A stretch of 64,000 bases of DNA, taken from the NCBI RefSeq assembly GCF_033807575.1, contig NC_084711.1, positions 10,726,001-10,790,000 on the forward strand, given 5' to 3'. A program made the position numbers and the translations under genes. Positions 23,067 to 33,485 of the stretch are shown one piece after another. The number at the start of each line of letters is the position of its first letter. Position 1 is the stretch's first letter. Source of the stretch: Cydia pomonella (lineage: Eukaryota > Arthropoda > Insecta > Lepidoptera > Tortricidae). The notes under the pieces are model-generated. The model worked only from the letters and a program-made list of their open reading frames with translations, was not told the origin of the DNA and did not search any database.

Positions 23067-26000
23067 ATGGTTTTGCCTAGCCTTCAGTTGTTTTTGAGCC
23101 AGCGCGTCGTGACGGAGGATGGAGTGTCGGATGGTGGCGTCCTCGTCAATGAAAATGGCGTTATCGAAGAGATTCTCACTCGAACACAGGTTGACAAACT
23201 TATACAAGAGAGTGATGGAAAGATAAAGGTAACATTCACGCCAAACTACTTTGTATATCATATCAGTAGCATGAATAAGACACCAATCAATTCATTATAC
23301 TTCAGTTAGCAACTACATACATATGGCTACCTAATTGGACTTGTAGGTACACGCACTATAGCTTCGTATTAGGTATGTTGGTATCGCAGGTATTAGTGTT
23401 ATCACATCACACTGATGCGGATGACACGCCTGCTCCGATGTTTGAGCGAGACAGCGCTATGCACGTATAGGAATAACGATGTCCAGCTTGCACACCGGAA
23501 CGGTCGCGGATTTGCATCTAATGTGAAGATTGCGAAGACTACCGGTAAAATGATATGTAAACTTCGTTTGAAATTTGAAAACCCTGACTGTGACAAAACG
23601 ATGCTAATTAAAAATACCTGTACATGCATATACTATACATGCATGAATAGATGCACTCAACTTGCTGATAACTTTGTTTTCCGCTTACCGCTCCAAAACT
23701 AGCTACTTTAGATTAGAATATGTTATTGTTGTAAATACATATCTTATTTCTTTATTAAGACGATAATGGAGGACCCGCGCGAAACAATACAAATGTAGAA
23801 ACGTTGTCCTCATTGTCCTCTCTGGATATTAACATAATTGAAAATATTTTGACACAATTCGTTATACTATATCAACATCACAGCTATGCCCCTACGTTTG
23901 TTTTTTGTTTCGAATTTTTATTATAAGAGTTAGGAGCATTTAAAAATTTGTATGAAATCTGTTTTTCGCACCTAATTTTTACAATAATCAAAAAAAAATT
24001 AAAAAGCCAAACGTAGGTGCCCCTAGCTATGGTTAATATATACATCTAATTATGTAAAAATATTTTCCATAATGTAACGTTTGTATGGAGAAGCGGCCGT
24101 CCCCTTTCCACTTAATTATATATTGCCTATTTAATTATCACATTATTTTTGTACAAGACTGTTTTTTTCCTAATTAAATAAATAAAATCGGTCAAGTGCG
24201 AGTCGGACTCGCGCACGCGGGGTTCTATACCATTACGCAGACATGTTTGTTGTATAGGAGCCCTACTTAAATATTAATTTTATTCTGTGTTTAGTATTTG
24301 CTAGCTATAGCAATATAGCGGCAATAGAAATACATCATCTGTGAAAATTTCAACTGTCTAGCTATCACAGTTAATGAGATACACCCTGGTGACAGACAGA
24401 CAGACAGACAGACGGACAGTGGAGTCTTAGTAATTGGGACCGTGCGAAGTGCGTGGTGGGGGTAAGTAAAGCGATCCCAGCGCATAAGGTGGTAAAAATT
24501 TGAACTAACTGCGGATAGCGTCTTTAACATTTCGTACAATTATATGGCTCGAAATGAAACTTTGATTTACGATTACTCCTGAAATATTCATTTAAATTGT
24601 ATGGTGTAAGGGACCATTGTAATCTATATGAAATGCTTAATATAACTAACGTATTTATTTTGATAATTGTTAATAATGTATCCATGTAAATAGCTTTGCA
24701 AATGCCACATATTACGTGATCTTTTTCTAGAAGTTAAGAATGGATATCGTAAGTTATCCTTAAAAGATAGACATTTCACATCGCGGACTTTTTTGTAGAC
24801 CTATGAATAAGAAACAACCCCACCATACATTGTGTTGTTATAGCTCAAACGGATTAGGCAGCGTTTTCGATTAAAGCTCCTAGCCAGCGTGATTTTTTCC
24901 GACAACATCGTTATATTTCAAACAATTTACACAAAACCTTAACAAGTTATATACTTAAGCCTTCTTCAAGAATTACTCTATTGATAGATGAAAGTCGTAT
25001 GAAAATCCGTTCAGTAGTTTTTAGTTTTGGAGTAGTTTTATAAGATGTAGTGAATTGACGTTTTCCCCTAGAATTGCGGACACTAGGTTGCGTGACAGTC
25101 GTGCACGCTCCCAATAGTGTCCCGTTTTTACCCTTTGGGTATGGAACCCTAAAAATTATAAGTTAACACGTTTTTGTCTAAAACAAATGCATGTATCGTA
25201 ATTAATCTGCTTAGTGCACAAACTGTCATATTATGATACGTCGTAGTTATTGAGTTTTTGCCGTTTTTGTTTCTTTTCTGTGGTTTCTTATAATTTGCCC
25301 GAACATGGCGGTTTAAAATTCCTAAAGGCATTTGACATGAAAATTTCAGGTGGTCGATGGAGGGTCGCTAGCGCTGTTGGCAGGCGTAGTGGATTCCCAT
25401 GTCCACGTGAACGAACCAGGTCGCACCGCTTGGGAAGGGTTCCGGACAGCAACCACCGCCGCCGCGGTTGGCGGCATCACCACCATCGTTGACATGCCTC
25501 TGTAAGGGTCTGTAAGTCTGGACACTGCGGATGCAGGTTCTGCCAGGAGTCCGAGGAGACTGCAATGCACATTCTCTTTTCCTGTGGACCACTAATGTCA
25601 AAAAGAAGTACCTACTTAGGGCGGCATGTATTGCAATCCTATGAGGTACAGAACATTACGGCCCAAAGAATCTGGAACTTCCTGGATTCCACGGGCATTA
25701 GTAATGAACTTTAAAAGGCCTTCACAATAGATCACTGCTTGGTCGACGTGGGACTCAAAAGCCCGCAACACCCCAATAATAATAAGGGTCTGTAATACAA
25801 ATAGTTTTTCTTGCCTGTAGCAGAAGGCGACGTAGTCAGGGTTATCACGTCACTAATGATGATAATTGAGTGCTGCCCTAAAACAATTATTAAACTTCGC
25901 CTCTACGAGTTTGGTCTTATACGAACACCAATGGCGCAGACATTAAAAAAAACATAAACTTATTCGAAAAAGAAAACATAAGTATAATTATTATCGAACC

Positions 26001-29000
26001 GGAAAATTCACGAAAATCGGTTGAGAAATGCGACCTAGAGAAATGAGAGGATAACAGCCGGCCATAAGAAGGGCCTCCGCTAGCTGGCGCGAGTGCACGG
26101 AGCGGACGAACGGGTTAACGAAAAATAGTATGAGCAACGCTAACTGAAGCGGAGGCGTGCAGCGGATTTCACCTACATATAGCACCCGCGTGCTTGCGCA
26201 CGCGGCGGGCGTCCGCGTCAGCTAGCGTAGGCCCGAAAGCATTTTTGTTGAAGCTGAAATGGAGACGCTTCGCGCTTGCTCGGTCAACAATAACGTGATT
26301 CAAATACTATTTTTATTTTAATTACTTTATTTTTGATCGAGCAAGCGCTAAGACTAAAATTATCTCTGTGGTTTCCAGAAATTCCATACCGCCTACTACT
26401 ACCTTGGAACACTTGAAAACCAAGGCATCGTCAGCCAAAGGCAACGTTTACGTTGACGTCGGTTTCTGGGGAGGTGTTATTCCTGGAAATCAGGTAAATA
26501 ATCATTTCCACCCGCAATTGAGTCGGTCTGCTAAGATGATTCAAACAACCTGGCAAGGACATATATCTATCCTTGGAGTTTGGAGCCGCGGGAACAGGGT
26601 TTTTTTTACGTTTCGGACTTTGTGCGCGATTGCTCTAATGAGCCTCTTCCATTTCCATTTGCGAATGGATAAATTGCTCACCACTATAAAATTCTTCCAG
26701 GATTCACTGAAAGACCTGGTGAAGGCGGGCGTAGTGGGATTTAAATGCTTCCTGTGTCCCAGCGGCGTTGACGAGTTTCCAAATGTAGACGCCGCCGAAC
26801 TGGAGAAATCATTTAAGGCTCTTGAAGGAACAGGATCTTTGTTAGCTGTAAGTTTTGAAATAATAATCCTAATAATACATTTGGCAATCAATTGGAGTTG
26901 TAGGCGTTCATAGGCTACGATGGCTGCTTACCATCAAGCGGGCCGTATGCTGGTTTTCCATCGTCGTGGTACTAGGACAATTTAGGAGCCTAACATCGTC
27001 ATTATTTACTTTGAAAATAAGTTGGTATTGTTGAGGTACTCAATAAAATGAATTGTCATAAATTTACTTACCACGCCTTGTAGCCTTGTACGAATGCCGA
27101 CATAAATAATAAAATACGAGTAGCAAGTTAAAACGTTATGTTTAACTTCGGTTTAATTAAATATTAACGTTTTTAATTAAAGTTCCACGCTGAAATGGAA
27201 GACGAAAAACCTAAAAGTGGCAGCAAGAAAAAGTTAAAAAAAGGTAAATAATAGTGCTAGTTATTTCTACCTATATTTTTGTTAACAACATGTGACAAAT
27301 AAATTATATAATATAAAAAAAAAACAAAAAAAAAACTAACTATTGGTTTCAGATCCCGAAGAATACTCAACTTATCTCGAGTCACGCCCTCCGACTATGG
27401 AACTAAATGCTATTACATTAATTACGAAGTTATTACAAAATACAAAGTGAGCACCTAATACCTAATGGAAAGTACTAATAAAAGGGGATTAAGTTGTTAA
27501 TATCTAACTATACGTAGATATATAGAGTTCGTGTCATCCACGATGACATGACATTACGCATCGTCGTGAAAGACACGATCTATATTCTTATACTCAAGTG
27601 TAGGAAAACATAATGTTTATCTCGAATAAAATAGTTAGCTACAGAGAAATATCAATACGTGTCTAATTTTCTGTATTTTAAATCCATTTATAAAATGATT
27701 ATTGAGTTCTATATTACAAGCTTTTATTTAACTTGCAATAAACTACCTATGTATGTACGTTTGTACGGGTCACATCTTGTAAGATAAATTTAACCCACTT
27801 CCCGAATTCTGATGAAGCTGAAAACTTGCATACATATGTAAGTCGGCTGACAATGTAATATTATGGTACCATCGAGCTGATCTGATGATGGAGACAGAAG
27901 GTGGCCATAGGAACTCTGGGATAAAACAACGCAACCTAATTGTGTTTGGGGTTTTTAGAATTGTCTCGATGAGTATTAGTTGCCTGTGGTAAGAAAAGTA
28001 GGCACAGTCAGCAATAGTAACTTTTTGCCAAAAACTTATTTTCATATCCAGAGTGCGCGTGCACATAGTGCATGTGTCATCGTCCAGCGTGGTGCCGCTC
28101 CTAGAAGAAGCCCGCGTAGCGCGCCGAGCAGCCGGGCATGCAGATTGGCGCGCCGGTGTCACCGCCGAGACCTGTCACCATTACCTCACCTTCAGTGCCG
28201 ACCAGATACCCAGAGGACACAGCGAGTACAAGTGCGCGCCGCCGATCAGGGATCTGGACAACAAGGTATGAGAGTTATATACTGTACCTAAAACATGTGT
28301 CATCTGCTAGCTTGATATATCCGATAAAATATTAGATATGACCTTAGCCGGTCATAAAGGGTGGAGCACTGGCGTCACCTTCGTGTCCTGTCACTACCAC
28401 CTCACTTTCTGTGCTGACCAGGAGCCACAGCGAGTACAAGCGCGCGCATCCGAACAGGGATCAGGGTGCCTGGCTAAGATACGCTGTGTTTCTGTTGCAC
28501 TAATATGGAAAAGTGATAGAAAGAGATTAGCGTTTCGTTCGCCACAGCGCAAATGATCGGCATCTTGGCTAGGACAACAAAGTTAGTAGGTATGAAAGTT
28601 ACTTTTTACCATTGATGTAAGTATATTTAACTGGATTCACAATCAGCCGAAAAAAATGGCTCCACAAAAGTAATGCTCGAACGGCTTGAGCATGAGTTTT
28701 GCTCCCAGTCTCGTTTCGGCCGGCGACAACGACAACTGTCAAAGATGACGAAATGTTCTGTGAAAAAATGCGCTTATAATAGCAAAACAACAAGAAAAAA
28801 GGATATCATGTATTTATTTCAGTGAGTTCTATTGATATTTTAACAGAACTAATGTGAATTAATGTTGATACAAATTAACGGCTGTCACAGAACAAAAATC
28901 TATGGAGTCTACATTAGATTTTTTTATATACCATATAGGTGGCAAACAGGTATACGGCTCACCGGATGGCAAGCGATCACCGTAGCCAATGGGGTCCAGT

Positions 29001-30385
29001 AATACCAGGGTGTCACATACGCGTTGCCGATACGTTTTTTTGTTGTTGTACATGGGTGGGCTTTTTTATGCGTCTGAAGATGTATTTATTGTTTGCAAAA
29101 CAACTGAAACTTTTTTAAAACATAACATGCGAAGGGGAAAAAATAAACCATGACAATTCTATAATAGCATCTAATGTATTGAGATTAGCTTGGGACAGCA
29201 CGTGATATTACGATGTCCTTGCTAGCATGGTTGGGCCTTACCTAAGCATCTAGTCGGGCCCCAGAACTGCGAAATCTGCCACCACTACCCTTTTTAGGCT
29301 TCCGTAGCCAAATGGCAAAAAACGGAACCCTTATAGATTCGTCATGACCGTCTGTCTGTCCGATTATGTCACAGCCACTTTTTAAATTATGCCACGACGG
29401 TGACAAACAAGCGTGAGGCCCGGCCAGCCTGACCTACCATTAATCTTTGAAATCCTACTAAAATGGATGATATTGTCCTTGTATAATGTTTGTATGAATA
29501 CAAATATTAAATCACCTAAATAACAGACTTATGGTATTTGTTATGGTTTACAGGAAAAACTATGGGAATATCTATTAGAAGACAAATTGGACCTGGTCGT
29601 CTCGGACCACTCGCCATGCACCCCTGAACTCAAAACGTCGAACAATTTAGAAGCCTGGGGTGGGATTTCGTCTGTCCAGTTTGGTATGTAAATGTGTAGA
29701 TATTTAAGTTAGTTATGCATGTCAGGGAAATGAGATTATATTAAATAGAGAATAGATCTGACTCAGACGTCTTACAAAAAAGGCGCTTAATTGAATGTCA
29801 GGTCTGTGTGCGTGCGGTGCTAACTTACACAATCTTGCCTATACTTGGCACTTGGCAGTACCTGGGTTATGATGCCACACTAGCTATTGTTCTGATTGTC
29901 TTTAAGCAGCTCAAGAAGGTGATTTAGTTTCTTTCTCTTCCACCAGGTCTGTCGCTCTTCTGGACTGCGGCGAGTTCCCGCAAGCTAAGCCTGCCGTCCA
30001 TCAGCAAGTACCTCAGCGCTGGCCCGGCCCGGCTGTGCGGCCTGCAGGACGGCAAGGGCGCTCTAAAGCCTGGGCTTGATGCCGATCTGGTGTTCTTTGA
30101 CCCTGAGGCTACGTTTACGGTTACTGCTAAATCCGTGCGGCACAAAAATAAGGTTAGATAGTCAACTATTATTTCCTATATCAAGTACTTATTCTCATTA
30201 AATACTTCCAGATGTTAGTCAGTGATACTGTATACTATAAATATAATTTTTTCCAGCTAACTCCATACATCGGCAGGGAGCTACGAGGGGTGGTGAAGGA
30301 AACTTACCTGCGCGGTCGACTCATTTACGGCAACGGGGACATCATTGGAGGGCCTAGCGGAGAGCTGCTGTTGAACAAGTTTTAA
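23067..30385 (+). CDS. Allantoinase, copy 1
   Basis: Ten exons: 23067-23228, 25350-25501, 26379-26493, 26701-26847, 27183-27243, 27353-27446, 28052-28265, 29554-29683, 29947-30152, 30257-30385. All are GT-AG and total 1410 nt, giving 469 residues. Allantoinase opens the hydantoin ring of allantoin to allantoate in purine degradation. The amidohydrolase metal ligands are all visible: His71 and His73 in DSHVHVNEPGR, Lys158 in GVVGFKCF (expected carboxylated lysine), His194 in FHAE, His251 in HIVHVSS, and Asp333 in SDHSPC. ETCHHY follows at 283-288. There is no signal peptide or glycosylation sequon, which suggests an intracellular location. Exon 5 adds a Lys-rich segment (KPKSGSKKKLKK) absent from copy 2. 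Introns hold GGTTCCG-type elements and MITEs. Confidence 0.93.
24184..25155 (+). repeat. GGTTCCG-type element in intron 1 of copy 1
   Basis: The head is AGTGCGAGTCGGACTCGCGC near 24195. A (GACA)n tract lies at 24393-24417, and the tail GGGTATGGAACCCTAAAAATT ends near 25156. It is longer than and diverged from the elements at 8.5 and 33.5 kb, and it lacks the tandem monomer with the G run. Confidence 0.75.
27521..27584. repeat. Short foldback, same TIR family as 57551-57764
   Basis: TATAGAGTTCGTGTCATCCA and its imperfect reverse complement ending GACACGATCTATA face each other over 64 bp. The same end sequence bounds the element in the Nup155 intron. Confidence 0.7.
27763..28025 (+). repeat. 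Dispersed repeat abutting exon 7 of copy 1
   Basis: Blocks include CATCTTGTAAGATAAATTTA, GATGAAGCTGAAAACTTGCA, ATGTAAGTCGGCTGACAATG, GAGCTGATCTGATGATGGAG and GAATTGTCTCGATGAGTATT. It ends about 25 bp before the exon at 28052, so the exon's acceptor region lies close to the insertion. Confidence 0.55.
28921..29035 (+). repeat. LINE-tail-like dispersed repeat
   Basis: GGTGGCAAACAGGTATACGG, CACCGGATGGCAAGCGATCACC and ACATACGCGTTGCCGATAC match the segment at 4567-4665. It lies in intron 7 of copy 1. Confidence 0.6.
29300..29390 (-). repeat. Tail of a GGTTCCG-type element
   Basis: Inverted tail only: GGCTTCCGTAGCCAAATGGC, then AACGGAACCCTTATAGATTC and GTCTGTCTGTCC. The head is missing. Confidence 0.75.
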
Positions 30386-30627
30386 GAAGACTACCTAATA
30401 GATATTAGGAATGTATTTTTTATACTACGAGTAATTTGTTTGATTTCATCTCACTTCTGGAACTTGACTTTTTTACCTCGAAATGCCTATATTCCCTTTC
30501 CCATCGATCCTTTTTTACATAATTCGTGAATATAATTATAAACGTAAGTAAAAATCTTCAATTAAGACAATTAGGTATTGAGAGAGCGCGACTGCACGCT
30601 ACAATTAATGCGACTATTGCGACACAA

Positions 30628-30760
30628 AGTAAAACTTCAACATTTATTCAGCAAATAGGCCACAAGGGCACTTTTACACGTCAACATGGAATTTACATAC
30701 AAACAAAAACAAGCACAACAACAATTATAAAATACAATAATTCATTGAAAATATTAATGC
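30628..30760 (-). repeat. Inverted LINE/SINE 3' tail
   Basis: CATTTATTCAGCAAATAGGC and CACAAGGGCACTTTTACACG are the reverse complement of the tail at 10870-10950. It lies just past the 3' end of copy 1. Confidence 0.65.
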
Positions 30761-30880
30761 AAACTACAGTATTATTGTTTAAAGAAAAAGTAAGTAAAAT
30801 ATTATTATTACTTGCTTAAATATGTATAAAGTCTCTAAATGTCGAATTACAAAAAATAAACTAAAATAATAAAAATAAGA

Positions 30881-31700
30881 AACCGGTTCGTTTTACTCGC
30901 GCACCGAGGGTTCCGTACAAGCTTTGAATTATCTCGTGTAACTATAAAGGCGAAAGACTTGAACAGAAGTACCTATACTAAGTATAATTGTGTACTATAC
31001 TGTTGTGAATGTGAAAGGGTGTTTAAGAGCAAATTTGGCCTGGCCAGCCACATAAGAGCTCATAAGAGGAAAAACCCTTGATTGCTGAGGTCGCCGTCAT
31101 CGAAATCGATGTGGAGGACTATATATATATAATTGTGTACAGCGCCATCTATCGGCAAATTGTCTAACTAATTTTCGCGATGTAATGCACGTATGTTGGT
31201 TTTTCGAGGTAATTCTCTATCATGTGAACCGATTTCAAAAATTGAGCTTATATTTGAAAAAACGTGTATTTATGTAATCTCATAGAAATTTCAAGAGTAT
31301 TAAACACACGTAAAGTTGGTTAAATTTCAAACAGAAATCGGAAAGATTTTTTGTTAATTAAAAAAAAAAGCTACCAAGTAGAGGTCTGATTTTATTTTTC
31401 CTGTAAAATTTATAGTAATATTAATATTATGTAAAAATTTCATAATTTTTCGTCGGTACACTTCGGAGATAAAGGGGGGGGGGGGGGGTATTTTTTTTCA
31501 CATTTTCCTTCATAAATCGATTTTTTTTCTCCAAGAAAAAGAAAAAATGTTTTAGAATGTACAATTTGATAGCTTTGATAGCTTAAGTGGTTCTCGAGAT
31601 ATTTAGCGATGTGACAGACAGACAGACAGACGGACGGACGGACAGAGTCGCACCATAAGGTTCCTTTTGTACCTCGTTGGTACGGAAACTTTTTGAAACG
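30881..31700 (+). repeat. GGTTCCG-type element with a nested LINE scrap
   Basis: The head (CTCGCGCACCGAGGGTTCCG) lies near 30900 and the tail (ACAGACAGACGGACGGACGG, then AAGGTTCCTTTTGTACC) runs to about 31690. A 15-G run lies at 31474-31488. A separate retroelement insertion sits at 30996-31127. Confidence 0.65.
30996..31127 (+). mobile_element. 5'-truncated LINE insertion encoding a C2H2 finger
   Basis: The insert reads CECERVFKSKFGLASHIRAH followed by a few residues and TGA, then a short 3' UTR ending in an (AT)n tail. This Cys-Cys-His-His block is typical of the C-terminus of some lepidopteran LINE polymerases. It is flanked by an exact 13-bp target-site duplication, TATAATTGTGTAC, at 30983-30995 and 31128-31140. 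Confidence 0.8.
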
Positions 31701-32001
31701 GAAAATTTCGATCCCCATACTAAAAAGTGTCAAGTTTCAAGTAAAATTCATAATTTTGGAAACATTCCAAAGGCACATCAGTATTCAAAAATGTCACAAT
31801 GCATAGACTATTTCACGAAGGATCTTGTATATGTATAACATTATCGTTCGTCAATCTTATATTTTATCACTTGATGCTGATTTCAAGTATGCTTTCATTT
31901 ATTATTATTATTATGTAGACGTCATTCCTAGTAAATAATTTTAGTAATTTACTCTTGTAAGTTTGTTCACTGATTGCATTGCAACATTATTATAATTGCA
32001 G

Positions 32002-33356
32002 ACCTTTCTTTATTCTGGACGGAGGCATCCGCGCAAGGGCTCGGGGTATCGTCGGCCTCTCTCTATCTGTCCGCGGGCCCCGCGCGCCTCGCCGGGCTCC
32101 AGGAGCGTAGGGGGTTCTCCAGCCCGGTCTCGACGCCGACCTCTTCTTCGATCCCAACGCTGCATTCATCGTCACGCCTGAGATCATCCGCTGCAAAAAT
32201 AAAGTATATTTACTTTGTTCTTAAACAATTTCACGCAACAGGTGGCTGACGATGGCATGGCATTGAAATACTCGTATATTAATCGTCGAGGAGGAAAAAT
32301 GAAGATAATTTTATTTATTAACTGTAACTAAAGAAGACAACTGTAACACAATAGGCTGGTTTCTTGTGCTACGCTATTTTTATGTTTCTTATTATGTACT
32401 GTGTGAAATGAATCAGAGCGATCCCCAATAACATTTGAAAATTTATTTGTCCTTGTTTCAATTCTAATCTATTAGCCTCACTACCTACTTATTGTTGATA
32501 CCTGGCTTACTTATTTCAAACTGTAATTTAAATTCGATTTCATAGACTAGGTACATGTGGGCGGCAATCCTTGATGTTTGTTTATATGCATATTTTTAAA
32601 TACTTAATTTTAATTAGATTTTAATAATCTAAAATCGATAGTTACGAATTAATATAAAAAATATTTGATTTAAAGGAGGCATAGTCAATTGACTGTTTAA
32701 TTATAACTTTTATATGAGAAGCTGATCATGTTTAATTAAAATAATCACAATATTATTGTACTAAATAAACATTATTGTTAAATTATAACTTATCTTTAGA
32801 CGATCTAGGAAATATTAATAATTGGGAATTGTATTGATAAACAACTATAGCTCAGGTGGTGTGGCGTGATCTCAGGTAGTCCTATCTGGAAGGGTAGGGC
32901 GGGAAAGTTTATTTAAGTGGTTGCATGCCTTTGGTTGATTCATTCTTATGCTAAGCCTAGACTGTGTAAGAGCTCTAATCGTGAATAAATAAACAAGTGA
33001 GTTATTAAGTGAAACGTCTGTTTCTTATCTTCTTTTCTATCCTAATGGATGAAGATGAGAATGTGTTACCACCCGATGACCATGCGGACCATACGAATAG
33101 TGGAACTTCGCCGACAGCAGCGGTGGGATCGCAATCCCCTATACTAGGCAGGCACCGTCGACCGGTTGCTCAACCCGACATACACCTTGCTTTGTACCTA
33201 GGTGTTTAGACAAGTTTTTTTTTTCAGATCAGCCCTTACAAGAACAGGGTTTTGCGAGGAAAAGTGATACAAACATACGTAAGGGGAAGGGGTCAACTTG
33301 TGTACGACCAACTCGTATGGGAACCGAAAGAAAAATTGCTGCTTAGTAATCTGTAA
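32002..33356 (+). pseudogene. Allantoinase pseudogene fragment (last two exons only)
   Basis: Segment 32002-32203 matches exon 10 of copy 2 (SLFWTEASA, then YLSAGPARLAGLQER) with an intact acceptor. A 1-nt deletion after the GLQER codons frameshifts it, and a further 3 nt are missing. Segment 33228-33356 matches the last exon (ISPYKNRVLRGKVIQTYVRG, ending in TAA at 33354) but has small indels around the following Gly-rich codons. Flanking intron sequence (TTTCACGCA..., GGCATGGCATTGAAA) also matches copy 2, so this is segmental duplication rather than a processed copy. Exons 1-9 are absent. AATAAA follows at 33410. Confidence 0.88.
32850..33227 (+). other. Insertion in the pseudogene intron with an LTR-like leader and short ORF
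   Basis: Sequence with AATAAATAAA (32985-32994) precedes a small acidic ORF starting MDEDENVLPPDDHADH (ATG at 33045) and ending in a stop at 33207. The arrangement resembles the end of an LTR followed by the start of a gag-like frame, but no primer-binding site or second LTR was identified. Identity unknown. Confidence 0.25.
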
Positions 33357-33485
33357 AAACCTAACAAAATTACATTTTATTCTAAAATAATTTTGACGTT
33401 CTTATTAAAAATAAAGACACAACCTGCTAGTCCTGCTACCGTAACTTACGGGCGCTTGTAAATCGCATTGCCGATACCTACTTAA

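Noticed and set aside
33009..33209. Small acidic ORF in the pseudogene intron
   Set aside because: Not counted as a gene: no homologue recognised, and the context looks like a fragment of a retroelement leader.
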